Assembly (NCBI GenBank): GCA_024276605.1
Contig: JAJRWX010000074.1
Span: 1-64,000, forward strand
Length of the DNA stretch: 64,000 bases
Source: Planctomycetota bacterium
GTDB taxonomy: Bacteria > Planctomycetota > Phycisphaerae > UBA1845
Reading direction: 5' to 3'
Of the stretch, positions 1 to 8,405 are shown in pieces. The position numbers were made by a program, and so were the translations under genes. The notes beneath the pieces were generated by a model. The model had not been told where the DNA came from, searched no databases, and worked only from the letters and a program-made list of their open reading frames with translations. Positions within the stretch are counted from its first letter, which is position 1, and every line of letters starts with the position of its first letter.

Positions 1-141
1 GGTAAGTCCCGATGTATCCCGACGTAAAATCGGGATACATCGGGACTTACCCGTGTAGTTCCGGAGGCCGACACGGGCAAAAAAAACGTTGCCCATGCCA
101 CCCTGGATGAACCCGAACATTAAGCTGTGACCCAGCACTAG
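1..141 (-). repeat. MITE-like palindromic element, truncated by window start
   Basis: Positions 1-51 form a perfect inverted repeat with 22-base arms (1-22 and 30-51) and a 7-base spacer. The flank at 52-141, read on the minus strand, matches the left half of the complete element at 4070-4248 almost base for base, and ends in the same CTAG (138-141). This is therefore a second copy in opposite orientation, with its other end outside the window. No transposase is visible in it. Confidence 0.75.
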
Positions 142-146
142 AGATA

Positions 147-704
147 TTACGGTTTGTGCAATAGTGACATGACTTCGCTTCGCGTACGGGCATCAGCCTT
201 GCATCGTCCACGCACGGATGACGTTACCATGACACTTCCAGATTTTTTAATCCCACGACAGGTCATACAAGCGTGTGTCGCTTCGAGCACGACAGCTACG
301 CCCTTGGGCTTGAGTGCGTCCATCAGCAAGTCGGCGATTTGCGAACTCAGACGTTCCTGCACTTGAGGTCGATGCGCAAAATCATCAATCACGCGAGCCA
401 GTTTGGAGATGCCCACCACCCGGCCATCCGGCAGATAAGCGACGTGGGCGATGCCCTCGAAGGGCATGAGGTGATGCTCGCACGTTGAGTTAAACGGTAT
501 ATTACGCAGGACAACCAATTCATCGTATTTTTCGGTAAAGGTGGTTTCGAGATGCGTGGATGGATCTTGATCCAGCCCTTCAAAAAGTTCCGCATACATT
601 CGAGCCACACGTTGGGGCGTACGCAATAGACCCTCCCTATCGGGGTCTTCACCGACGGCGATAAGTATCTCTCGAACGGCGTTTTCGATGCGCTGTAGGT
701 CCAT
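147..704 (-). CDS. folE: GTP cyclohydrolase I
   Basis: 185 aa, a normal length for the bacterial FolE core. The enzyme converts GTP to 7,8-dihydroneopterin triphosphate, the first step of tetrahydrofolate (and some pterin or queuosine) synthesis, in the cytoplasm. The zinc site is recognisable: CEHH at 75-78 supplies Cys75 and His78, and Cys146 lies in HACMTCRG. The family blocks PEREGLxxTPxRVA (21-34) and KSGSVMVTSS (154-163) are also present. A purine-rich GGAAGG lies about 6 bases before the ATG. The gene stands alone, ends next to the MITE copy at 1-141, and is convergent with nothing visible. Identity is secure; a FolE2-type enzyme is excluded by the motifs. Confidence 0.96.
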   Translation of the reverse strand: MDLQRIENAVREILIAVGEDPDREGLLRTPQRVARMYAELFEGLDQDPSTHLETTFTEKYDELVVLRNIPFNSTCEHHLMPFEGIAHVAYLPDGRVVGISKLARVIDDFAHRPQVQERLSSQIADLLMDALKPKGVAVVLEATHACMTCRGIKKSGSVMVTSSVRGRCKADARTRSEVMSLLHKP

Positions 705-837
705 CCTAGGCCTTCCATGATGTCTGTGTCGATGACTAAACTAAACAAGACCGATCGTAGACGCCGATAGCACCATAGTCAAAACGGACACTCATGCTTG
801 GCCAATCATGGATAATATGCTAGCATCTCGACAGCCA

Positions 838-911
838 CGGGGCGTGGCGCAGTCCGGTAGCGCGCCTGCTTTGGGAGCAGGAAGTCGCTGGTTCGAATCC
901 AGTCGCCCCGA
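838..911 (+). tRNA. tRNA-Pro (anticodon UGG)
   Basis: A 74-nt cloverleaf can be drawn. The acceptor stem CGGGGCG pairs with CGCCCCG, with discriminator A at 911. The anticodon stem CCTGC/GCAGG closes loop TTTGGGA, giving anticodon TGG. The T-arm has GGTTCGAATCC. CCA is not encoded. A decayed integrase gene begins 117 bp downstream in the same direction, a typical arrangement at an integration site. Confidence 0.95.
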
Positions 912-928
912 GTTGACACAAACGCTGA

Positions 929-948
929 AACTGTAAGGACTTACAGTT
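929..948. promoter_or_regulatory. perfect inverted repeat between tRNA-Pro and integrase remnant
   Basis: Two 9-base arms AACTGTAAG and CTTACAGTT are separated by 2 bases. It lies 18 bp after the tRNA and about 80 bp before the integrase start. It could be an operator, an arm-type recombinase site or part of an attachment site; the sequence alone does not decide. Confidence 0.4.
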
Positions 949-986
949 ACCCGCCAACGCGACGGAGCGGCCATTAGCAAGGCAAA

Positions 987-1007
987 AAACGTATACCGTA
1001 TACGTTT
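987..1007. promoter_or_regulatory. near-perfect palindrome upstream of integrase remnant
   Basis: Ten-base arms AAACGTATAC and GTATACGTTT flank a single base. It sits 20 bp before the integrase ATG, just ahead of the TTGGAGG ribosome binding site (1013-1019). The position and symmetry fit a repressor operator controlling the integrase, which is an inference. Confidence 0.45.
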
Positions 1008-1027
1008 GCATTTTGGAGGCTGTTCCG

Positions 1028-1336
1028 ATGGCACGAAACCACATACCTAAGCTACGAAAGCAGAAAAAAAAGAGCGGCGACCTTGCATTTGTCGAGTTAG
1101 ACGGCACCCGTCATTACCTTGGACCATACGACTCCGAGACGTAATTAGCGGCGCACCGGTGTCGTATAGCTGAGTGGTTAGCTGGCGGTGGACACCTGGC
1201 TGACCGATCCGAGGGTATTACCATCTTTGAGTTGTGCGAGAGGTTTTGGATTCACGCACAATCTTACTACGTGAAGGATGGCTCGAACACGTCGGAGTTG
1301 TCCTGGATTCGGTCGGCAACCACGCCCGCGCTGTGA
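1028..1336 (+). pseudogene. planctomycete-type tyrosine integrase, N-terminal remnant
   Basis: The ATG at 1028 follows a good TTTTGGAGG. The first 38 codons read MARNHIPKLRKQKKKSG...HYLGPYDSET, the N-terminus typical of planctomycete site-specific integrases (RxPKLxxHK...YLGPW). An in-frame TAA at 1142-1144 stops it. The same frame continues without a shift into HRCRIAEWLAGGGHL, then the family block ITIFELCERFWIHAQSYYVKDG, and ends at a TGA at 1334-1336. Only the N-terminal part of a normal integrase of about 400 aa is left; the catalytic R..HxxR..Y domain is absent. It lies 117 bp behind tRNA-Pro on the same strand, so it marks an old integration event. Family recognition is from memory of such proteins. 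Confidence 0.8.
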
Positions 1337-1408
1337 GAAATCCGGGCTAGTTGGGATTTCGATCATTTACTTGGCATTTACAGCATCCATCGCACTATCC
1401 CATACACC

Positions 1409-3112
1409 TTACACCTCAGCTTTTGCGAAGTGATTGCCACCCAATCGAAGGGCTAGCAAACCCACGATGAGGTTGATCAACACGGAAAAAACGCATAACG
1501 CAATAGACGATACCGCTGGAGTCTCAGTAAACGGCAGAAATCTAGATCGCCAGGTCGCGACACCAACGCCCGTCAACACAATGGCGACCAGCACAACGGA
1601 CATCAGCAAATTCGTCGTACCTCCCAGGCCATTGGCAATACGCGCGGCGTTGAGTTCATCGTACATCGGAAGCCTGGCCCCGAGTCCCACGGAAATGCCA
1701 CATAATCCAAAACATATACTCGCCGTGACCGTCAAATGCGTGATTGACCAGAACACGTTCAGCTCAAGCACGATCAGCGACATGACCATGGCGCTCATAG
1801 CTACGGCTAGGGTTATCGTCATGGCAAATGAAAACTTCGCCCAAAGCACCCTGTTTCGCCTGATGGGCAACAGCCCGACCAGCCACAATTTCCGCCCCTC
1901 CAACGAAATCAGTGGGAATACAAATCGACAGGTGAATGTCGCGAGGATTAAACTCACCGCACACAAATTGAGAAACGGCATCATCAGTTGCCATCCCAAT
2001 CCGGAAAGCTGGATGCGCAATGTAGGCATGTTCGATAAGTACAAAAATAACAGTCCAAATAGGATGGCCAACTGACTCCACTGCATGGGATCACGCATGA
2101 AGACGCGCAAATCCTTGGTGGCAATCAGTCGCAAGGGTTTTGGCAGATAAATAAACAACAAGCGTGAGATCCCACCACTGTCAGCCGCGCCATATCGCAC
2201 GCCCTCGCCGTGACCAGTCATCGCCCGATCTAGCGCACCGTCGAAATAACGCGCAACAAATCGCACGACCGCCCAACTCAAAAATAAGGCATTGGCAATC
2301 GTCACACCCAAATACAAAAACGCCTCAGTGAACTGATATCGAATGGCATGATCAATACCGGATGCCACCCAGTTATTCGGCAAAAAGGCCGCCCGCACGA
2401 ACCGCATGCGCGACTGAAAACTACGCAACCAAATCTCCATCGCATCGTCAGAAGTCTGCAAGCTGCGCATACCCCAAAAGATAGATACCATAATCGCCAC
2501 ACCAATCAGCACAGCAAACACGCGGGCGGCTCGGCGAGGAATCACCCGTGCCGCTAGCCAGGCAAGTAAAAGCCCCAACGCACCAGGGATCGGTATAAAC
2601 GCCAGAAAAAAAACGAGAAATAGCCCATAAAACAAGGCCTGATTGGATCGGTCCACCAAACCCGCCAAGGATATCATCAGTGGTAAGCCCAACAACACCA
2701 ACGCCCAACTAGCCATGACCAGGCTTTCTACATATTTGAGCGTGACAACGTCCAACGGTGTTAACGGCGAGGTGAGCAAATACGCTGACTCATCTTTTCC
2801 AAACAGCGCACCATAAGCAATGATCGCATTGGAAAATGTCAACATCGCGAGCATAGCCATGAAGAAAAAGTTGAAGATCAGCGGTAGCGCCACCGTGGCT
2901 TCCAAAGGCGTGCGCTGAAGATTGCGAAACACCAACTCAAACATGAAATACAGCGCACACCATATCAACGCGATAAGCAATACGGTAATCGTCAGTCGAA
3001 TCGGCGCTACATCCACCGCCTTTTGGCCACGGTTATAAAGTGAGCGAAACGTGACGCGCAGCAGCAGACCAATCATGTGACGGCGCACAGAAAGTGCCTC
3101 AACATCCATCAT
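1409..3112 (-). CDS. ABC-type exporter permease (ABC-2 like)
   Basis: 567 aa, strongly hydrophobic with about ten to twelve predicted membrane segments (clear ones near residues 40-60, 80-105, 130-155, 160-200 and at the C-terminus). The block FGKDESAYLLTSPLTPLDVVTLKYVES resembles permeases of multi-drug or lipid ABC-2 exporters annotated only in general terms. It overlaps the upstream ATPase gene by 14 bp (3099-3112), so the two are translated together and should form one transporter in the inner membrane. The substrate is unknown. The ATG at 3112 lies inside the end of the ATPase gene. Confidence 0.8.
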   Translation of the reverse strand: MMDVEALSVRRHMIGLLLRVTFRSLYNRGQKAVDVAPIRLTITVLLIALIWCALYFMFELVFRNLQRTPLEATVALPLIFNFFFMAMLAMLTFSNAIIAYGALFGKDESAYLLTSPLTPLDVVTLKYVESLVMASWALVLLGLPLMISLAGLVDRSNQALFYGLFLVFFLAFIPIPGALGLLLAWLAARVIPRRAARVFAVLIGVAIMVSIFWGMRSLQTSDDAMEIWLRSFQSRMRFVRAAFLPNNWVASGIDHAIRYQFTEAFLYLGVTIANALFLSWAVVRFVARYFDGALDRAMTGHGEGVRYGAADSGGISRLLFIYLPKPLRLIATKDLRVFMRDPMQWSQLAILFGLLFLYLSNMPTLRIQLSGLGWQLMMPFLNLCAVSLILATFTCRFVFPLISLEGRKLWLVGLLPIRRNRVLWAKFSFAMTITLAVAMSAMVMSLIVLELNVFWSITHLTVTASICFGLCGISVGLGARLPMYDELNAARIANGLGGTTNLLMSVVLVAIVLTGVGVATWRSRFLPFTETPAVSSIALCVFSVLINLIVGLLALRLGGNHFAKAEV

Positions 3113-3851
3113 CCGCCTCCGTCATGCCCAAGAAAATTTCTTCGAGCGAATGCTCTTGTCTGGCCCGGGCTTTAAGCTCATCGAGCGTACCCATAGCCAC
3201 AAGCTTCCCATGATGGATAATGCCAATTCGATCAGCCACCGCCTCAGCGATGTCCAAAGTATGCGTACTCATAAACACCGAGCCACCCGCACGCGTGCGT
3301 TCTACGAATAGCTCCTTCACCGTACGAATACTTCTCGGATCAAGCCCCACCATCGGCTCATCAATGACCAATACCGTCGGCTCGTGCAATAGCGCCGCAG
3401 CAAGAACGACCTTTTGCTTCATGCCATGACTGTAATTTTCCGTGAGATGATCGATATACTCGCTAAAATCCAAACGGGCCATGAGATTGGCTATACGCTC
3501 ATCACGCTGCGCAATGGTCAGGTTGTACATTTCCGCTACGAAATAAAGAAACTCTCGCCCGGTCAATTTTTCATATAAAAACGGCTGATCCGGCACATAA
3601 GCAAGCTGCGCTTTCGCAGCAAGCCCATTGGTGCCGATGTGATGACCACACACCCGCACCTCACCGATATTGGGTTGGAGCAAACCAACAATCATCTTGA
3701 TCGTGGTGGTCTTTCCTGCACCATTAGGGCCAAGAAACGCAAAAAGTTCACCACGCTGCAATGTCAACGTCAGATTATCCACGGCTACCTTTGAGCCGTA
3801 ACACTTGCGCACGCCTTGCAATGAAACTGCCGGACTATCGTCTGTCGTCAT
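3099..3851 (-). CDS. ABC transporter ATP-binding protein
   Basis: 250 aa. Walker A GPNGAGKTT is at 41-49, the signature YSHGMKQK at 140-147 (a degenerate LSGGQ, usual in ABC-2 export ATPases), Walker B VLVIDEP at 160-166, and the switch histidine in STHT near 195. It energises the permease encoded by the overlapping downstream gene. The pair resembles the natural-product/lipid exporter class (CcmA/NatA-like). No solute-binding protein is present, which favours export. Confidence 0.93.
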   Translation of the reverse strand: MTTDDSPAVSLQGVRKCYGSKVAVDNLTLTLQRGELFAFLGPNGAGKTTTIKMIVGLLQPNIGEVRVCGHHIGTNGLAAKAQLAYVPDQPFLYEKLTGREFLYFVAEMYNLTIAQRDERIANLMARLDFSEYIDHLTENYSHGMKQKVVLAAALLHEPTVLVIDEPMVGLDPRSIRTVKELFVERTRAGGSVFMSTHTLDIAEAVADRIGIIHHGKLVAMGTLDELKARARQEHSLEEIFLGMTEADDGC

Positions 3852-3918
3852 GGAGATAATGTCACCCGCCCCTATAGCTCACCCACTTTTCTCTATAGCA
3901 TTTCATAGTCAAGCCTAT

Positions 3919-3946
3919 CGAACCGCATGCTTCAACTTACGCGGTG
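3919..3946 (+). repeat. short repeat, family R6 (CCGCATG...CTT.CGCGG)
   Basis: This copy has the pattern aaCCGCATGCTTCAACTTACGCGGtg. Related copies lie at 15559-15586 (+) and 56904-56930 (-). The ends CCGC and GCGG are complementary, so it can fold into a short hairpin. It lies between the ABC ATPase gene and the MITE. Confidence 0.5.
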
Positions 3947-4069
3947 CCATGACTCTTGTGAAACGTTAAATAACCATGGCCCATTACTCATCCGTAAGAC
4001 GTTCATTGATGGTAATGACAAAAATACATTTCGACACCATCCAAGTCTCGTCCACTTCAGAAACTAACA

Positions 4070-4248
4070 CTAGTGCTGTGTCACAGCTTAATGTTCGGGT
4101 TCCTCCAGGGTGGCATGGGCAACGTTTTTTGTTGCCCGTGTCGGCCTCCTGAACTACACGGGTAAGTCCCGATGTATCCCGACGTAAAATCGGGATACAT
4201 CGGGACTTACCCATGCCACCCGAATTCTTAGCTGTGGCAAAACACTAG
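4070..4248 (+). mobile_element. complete MITE-like element, 179 bp
   Basis: It is bounded by CTAG at 4070-4073 and 4245-4248. The outer ends are imperfect inverted repeats of about 30 bases: CTAGTGCTGTGTCACAGCTT on the left against CTAGTGTTTTGCCACAGCTA reading in from the right. The centre is a perfect 22-base-arm palindrome at 4161-4211, identical to 1-51. There is no coding capacity. The end sequence and the possible TA or CTAG target duplication recall elements mobilised by IS630/Tc1-type transposases, which is an inference. A second copy in the opposite orientation starts the window. Confidence 0.75.
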
Positions 4249-5066
4249 CGTGAATGTAAAACTCGCCGCTGAGCGATGCGCCGCTTGTCAACATCACACG
4301 TCGCCTGACGAACCATCCGCCATGTTCCCACAAGCGGCAGCACGGCTTCTTGCACCTGCACCGCACCGTTCTCATCGACCCAGGCCTTTGCGTTAGCCGA
4401 TTCAATCACAAAACAAAGGCGCGATTCACCATCAACCATAATCGACTCTCGCCCCGTCACCTCTACAAGCATCGAGGTAAACTGCGCCCCTACACCCAAT
4501 ATAGCTGACAACGGATTAAAAACCTGCATGCGCCATCGCTGCCCTACTTGTACATCGCTCAGATGCGCAAAGGGATTCGTCGCACCGGAAATCAAATCAC
4601 CATCAGTCAGAGGAATTTTATACCGTCTCTCCAATCGTGGTGAGGGGCCTATCTTAAACGTAAAGGAAAAATCCTCCGAAAAACGCTCTCCGTGCAACTC
4701 TCCCTGCAAACTCGGGTTGTCCATGTGAAGTGTAAATTCATCGAGCTTGCCGGCACCGGTAAACTGAGACAAACTGATCACACGCAACGGGGCAATCGCC
4801 AAAGAAAAATGCTCAATCAACAAAATATCTTCCCGCTGGACGGATTGGCTATCAATGCGATAGGTTGTCCAGAGATCACCCACATGCACATTGTCTTGAA
4901 ATATGGCATATTGCGACTCTCGCCCCTTCTCATTCAGCCATGCATTCACCGACAACGGCGGAGCTTCCATCGCCGTCCAGCGTGGCCACACATCGTGCGC
5001 AAAAACCCAACCCATCGCGACCAACCAAAGCGGAACGATCAAAAAACCCGTAGTTCGTGTAAACAT
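4245..5066 (-). CDS. hypothetical membrane-anchored protein
   Basis: 273 aa with one N-terminal hydrophobic segment (residues 5-24), so probably inner-membrane anchored with the rest outside the cytoplasm. The remainder is beta-rich (NVHVGDLWTTYRIDSQ, GELHGERFSEDFSFTFKIG), the style of uncharacterised planctomycete proteins found beside transglutaminase-like genes. I do not recognise a named family. Its TAG stop (4245-4247) lies inside the terminal CTAG of the MITE, so the present C-terminus was probably set by that insertion. It diverges from the gene at 5191. Confidence 0.7.
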   Translation of the reverse strand: MFTRTTGFLIVPLWLVAMGWVFAHDVWPRWTAMEAPPLSVNAWLNEKGRESQYAIFQDNVHVGDLWTTYRIDSQSVQREDILLIEHFSLAIAPLRVISLSQFTGAGKLDEFTLHMDNPSLQGELHGERFSEDFSFTFKIGPSPRLERRYKIPLTDGDLISGATNPFAHLSDVQVGQRWRMQVFNPLSAILGVGAQFTSMLVEVTGRESIMVDGESRLCFVIESANAKAWVDENGAVQVQEAVLPLVGTWRMVRQATCDVDKRRIAQRRVLHSR

Positions 5067-5190
5067 ACTAACCCCAATTGCGACAATAAGTCCGGCACGC
5101 TATGTTCGGCGTGATCGAATGATTCTAGTACATGGAACTCGAACGGGTCAATGGTGACAACAATTCCATACGGCATTAACACATGGCGGT

Positions 5191-5925
5191 ATGATTGTCT
5201 TGAAAACTAGCCTCACACCCAGAAAACGACGACGGTGGTTTCGCCCGGTATTGCTGGTCGGCAGCGCCATCACATTGGTCGGCGTCGGTGTGGTGTGGAT
5301 GATCTTTCAACACAAACCCGCCTGGTACCAACCGGCTATCATCAATGATCTTACGCTGGAAAAAGCGCAACATTCCTTCACAACATTTGTAGATGATACC
5401 AGCCACAACATGGTCAAAGGGAAACCCTTCGACATTGTCCTTAAACAACAACAAATCAACGAATGGCTGGCAGCATGGCCGGCGATCATTCCCCAAATGC
5501 GTCAAGAGTTACCGGATTGGCTCAGCGAATCAGCCGTAAGCTTCTCCACTGATTTGTTACGGGTCGGCGTGCGATACGACAAGAATGGATGGCGGGCCAT
5601 ACTCAACGCCACGCTGGAACTTTCCATGTCAGCAGACGGGCAGTCTATCGTTTTCGCCCTGCGCGAGGTGCACGGCGGATCGATACCCATACCGCGTTCA
5701 ATGCTTGAAAAACTTCTCTCGGGTGTCATCGCACAACCTCCAGGCCGCCGGTCATCATCAATGGCGTCATTTTTAGGTCAGGCTGGATCGATCGACGATG
5801 TGTATACCGGGCTTACCATCGAGAATCAATTTCTCTGGCCCAATGGGCGGCGCCACTATCGCATTGCATCGATGAGTTTTCATGAGGGCGAATTACGATT
5901 ACGCATTGATCCACAGCGACGTTAA
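5191..5925 (+). CDS. hypothetical protein with one N-terminal membrane helix
   Basis: 244 aa. A basic start (RKRRRWFR) is followed by a transmembrane helix at about residues 19-40, then HKPAWYQP and a soluble domain with KPFDIVLKQQQINEWLA, a pattern also seen in the DUF2140/YpmS style of anchored proteins and in planctomycete orphans. It is probably a cell-envelope protein. The start is an ATG at 5191 with only a weak upstream purine tract. It precedes purU by 57 bp and may be cotranscribed. The function is unknown. Confidence 0.65.
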   Translation: MIVLKTSLTPRKRRRWFRPVLLVGSAITLVGVGVVWMIFQHKPAWYQPAIINDLTLEKAQHSFTTFVDDTSHNMVKGKPFDIVLKQQQINEWLAAWPAIIPQMRQELPDWLSESAVSFSTDLLRVGVRYDKNGWRAILNATLELSMSADGQSIVFALREVHGGSIPIPRSMLEKLLSGVIAQPPGRRSSSMASFLGQAGSIDDVYTGLTIENQFLWPNGRRHYRIASMSFHEGELRLRIDPQRR

Positions 5926-5982
5926 CGTCACAATGTCCCGGCGCTTTGTTGGTGCACAGAATAGTCAAAGCGAGAAACACAT

Positions 5983-6840
5983 ATGGCCCAAAAAACTGCC
6001 CAATTATTAATCTCCTGCCCCGACACGCGCGGCATCATCGCAGCCGTCACAGGATTTGTTGCCCAACACAACGGCAACATCCTCGAAGCTGACCAACACA
6101 CCGACCCTCAACAAGGCGAATTTCTCATGCGCTTGGAGGTCGAACTGGATGGTTTCCAACTCAATCAAGAAAACTTCGAGTCGAAATGGTCAACGCTTGC
6201 CAAGCAGTACGATATGCGTTGGCACATTCATTGGAGCAATGTAACCAAGCGCATGGCGATTCTAGTATCCAAAGAGAGTCATTGTCTAAGCGACCTGTTG
6301 TGGCGATGGAAAACCGGTGAGTTACACGTTGACATTCCACTAATCGCCGGCAACCACGAATCACTCAAAGAAACGGCCCAATCAGCCGGTATTACTTTTC
6401 ACCATTTACCCATCACACCCACAAACAAAAGTGCGCAAGAAAGTCAATTACGCGACTTACTGGATCGAGCCAGCGTGGATTTCGTCGTTCTCGCTAGATA
6501 CATGCAAATTCTTTCGCCTTCCTTCGTAGCCGCATACCCCGAACGAATCATCAATATACACCACAGCTTCTTACCCGCGTTCGCCGGCCCAAAACCTTAC
6601 CACCACGCCTTCGAACGCGGCGTCAAAATCATTGGTGCTACCAGCCATTATGTAACGAACGAATTAGATGCAGGGCCGATCATTGCCCAATCCACCATGC
6701 CTGTAGATCACCGTGATACCGTGGATGACCTTATTCGCAAGGGACGCGACCTGGAAAAAGTCGTACTCTCGACGGCTGTACGCCTACACACCCAAGATAA
6801 AATCCTGGTGTGTAAAAATAAAACCGTCGTATTTGACTGA
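5983..6840 (+). CDS. purU: formyltetrahydrofolate deformylase
   Basis: 285 aa, the usual length. An N-terminal ACT domain (about 5-85) is followed by a formyltransferase-fold domain (90-280). It hydrolyses 10-formyl-tetrahydrofolate to formate and THF, balancing one-carbon units for purine synthesis. The catalytic set is visible as Asn191 and His193 in NIHHSFLPAF and Asp229 in ELDAGPI. The ACT domain and HSFLPAFxGxxPYHxAxxRGVKxIGAT separate it from PurN (no ACT domain) and methionyl-tRNA formyltransferase. Confidence 0.95.
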   Translation: MAQKTAQLLISCPDTRGIIAAVTGFVAQHNGNILEADQHTDPQQGEFLMRLEVELDGFQLNQENFESKWSTLAKQYDMRWHIHWSNVTKRMAILVSKESHCLSDLLWRWKTGELHVDIPLIAGNHESLKETAQSAGITFHHLPITPTNKSAQESQLRDLLDRASVDFVVLARYMQILSPSFVAAYPERIINIHHSFLPAFAGPKPYHHAFERGVKIIGATSHYVTNELDAGPIIAQSTMPVDHRDTVDDLIRKGRDLEKVVLSTAVRLHTQDKILVCKNKTVVFD

Positions 6841-6877
6841 CAACGGACACCATCACTAGAATGCCCTCAACCTGTCG

Positions 6878-8344
6878 ATGTTTTTCGTTTCGACTGGTTC
6901 ACCCTATAGGTGGATATTCAACATGTTGTGGTGGCATACAATCGGCCTTCTCTCTATCGCAGGTCTACTCATCGCCAAAGGCCTTCGTGGCAAATACATA
7001 GGCGACGAGCCTCGATGTAGGAAATGCCAAAGTAAGCTGCCAGATAGTTCAAGCAAAACATGCCCAACGTGTAACATACGTCTTGATGCTGACGACATCA
7101 TCGTAGGCAACAAGAAGATACAATGGCGTTGGATTCTGTCTGCGTGCCTTGTTCCACTTTTGTGGCAACCTACCATTGATCTCTACCGGCACTGGGAAGG
7201 CATGCATACTGAGCAATGGGTGTCTATCGATACAATCTTTCAGAAAGCGATAGCTGGGGATATTTCGGCACTAGAAGAACTAGATCGACGGATAAATTAC
7301 GAGCCACCCAACAAGCAAGACATCAGAAAAATCGCAGCGTACGCAGTCGCCCATCATGGCGGGTCACCTTTGGACGATGTCGGAAGAGGTTGGATCAACA
7401 TTGTCGATAGCCTTGACTTTGGCCGATATCTAACCTTAGAAGAGCAGAACCTAATTTTCCCTAAATATGCGCAAGCATCAATCACTTGCCGTGAGCATGT
7501 TCGTGTTGGCGATCCACTCCCCATTATGATTTCCTACGACAACTACAGAAATGGCATGTCCGGTTATAGATATTGGCATGAACCCGTGAGGGTACTCATC
7601 GATGATGTAATCGTGCTTGAAGGCTCTCCTGGTGCATGGCGCAAGCGTCAATACGACTGGATTCAATCCAGCACTTCATTATTAGGCTATATGCTCACTT
7701 ACGTATCAACTGATAACATTCGATTAGGCGCTCAGCAGGTACAGTATCAAGGAGTACATATTTTTAATAATCAACGATATGACGTTCAGATCAACAAACC
7801 CTCATGGACCGGTGAATTGGTACTCGAAACTACGGTGGAATTCCTACCCAAAGATAGTGAAGATTTGGTTACCTGGATAGATCGCCCCGAGCTTCTCTCA
7901 TTCATAAAATGGTCCCTAAATGTGGAATTGTCGGATCCTCAAGATTGGGGAGGGGCAATTCGAGTTTATCTCGACCATCTTCAATCTGATGATGAATCTA
8001 CATACTTACCTGTTAGCTGCGAATTACTTCAGACACTTCCAGTTCCTGTTGCCTTTGAATTTTTCATAGAAGCCGATTCTGATAATTATCCTGCCACCTT
8101 GATTAGTAGCCCATCTTTGTTCTACGCTAGAGATTACAATAATCTAGTTGCGTTCAAACCGGGTACAGCTTTTAGCGGTCTTTACATCCTCAAGGTACCT
8201 CGTTTACAGACTAATGAGATTCACATCATCCTGCGCGGCAGTAAAGAGGTCGCACGAAGAACCATTGATATGTACCAAGTTTGGAAGGGTGAATTGCGAT
8301 ACGGACCATTCAAACTTGATAGCAACCAACAAGAAAATCATTGA
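6878..8344 (+). CDS. membrane protein with a four-cysteine zinc ribbon
   Basis: 488 aa as the longest frame; a start at the ATG at 6923 (MLWWHTIG) would place a membrane helix directly at the N-terminus and may be the true one. CRKCQSKLPDSSSKTCPTCN gives two CxxC pairs, the zinc-ribbon style that many planctomycete proteins carry (compare 62318-62797). A second hydrophobic segment lies near residues 90-107, and the long C-terminal part is predicted extracytoplasmic, with no recognised domain. A+T content is higher than in purU next to it. The function is unknown. Confidence 0.65.
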   Translation: MFFVSTGSPYRWIFNMLWWHTIGLLSIAGLLIAKGLRGKYIGDEPRCRKCQSKLPDSSSKTCPTCNIRLDADDIIVGNKKIQWRWILSACLVPLLWQPTIDLYRHWEGMHTEQWVSIDTIFQKAIAGDISALEELDRRINYEPPNKQDIRKIAAYAVAHHGGSPLDDVGRGWINIVDSLDFGRYLTLEEQNLIFPKYAQASITCREHVRVGDPLPIMISYDNYRNGMSGYRYWHEPVRVLIDDVIVLEGSPGAWRKRQYDWIQSSTSLLGYMLTYVSTDNIRLGAQQVQYQGVHIFNNQRYDVQINKPSWTGELVLETTVEFLPKDSEDLVTWIDRPELLSFIKWSLNVELSDPQDWGGAIRVYLDHLQSDDESTYLPVSCELLQTLPVPVAFEFFIEADSDNYPATLISSPSLFYARDYNNLVAFKPGTAFSGLYILKVPRLQTNEIHIILRGSKEVARRTIDMYQVWKGELRYGPFKLDSNQQENH

Positions 8345-8405
8345 CCGCATGACAACCTGATGCTTATGGCTCACAACCCAGAAGCATACACAAACACGGA
8401 GAAAA

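Noticed and set aside
1142-1144. Recoded stop codon in the integrase remnant
   Set aside because: It is TAA, which is not used for selenocysteine or pyrrolysine, and the downstream homology fades within 200 bases. A pseudogene is the simpler reading.
1434-2075. 213-aa plus-strand frame
   Set aside because: It is antisense to the ABC permease and shows no domain; its composition reflects the complement of a hydrophobic gene.
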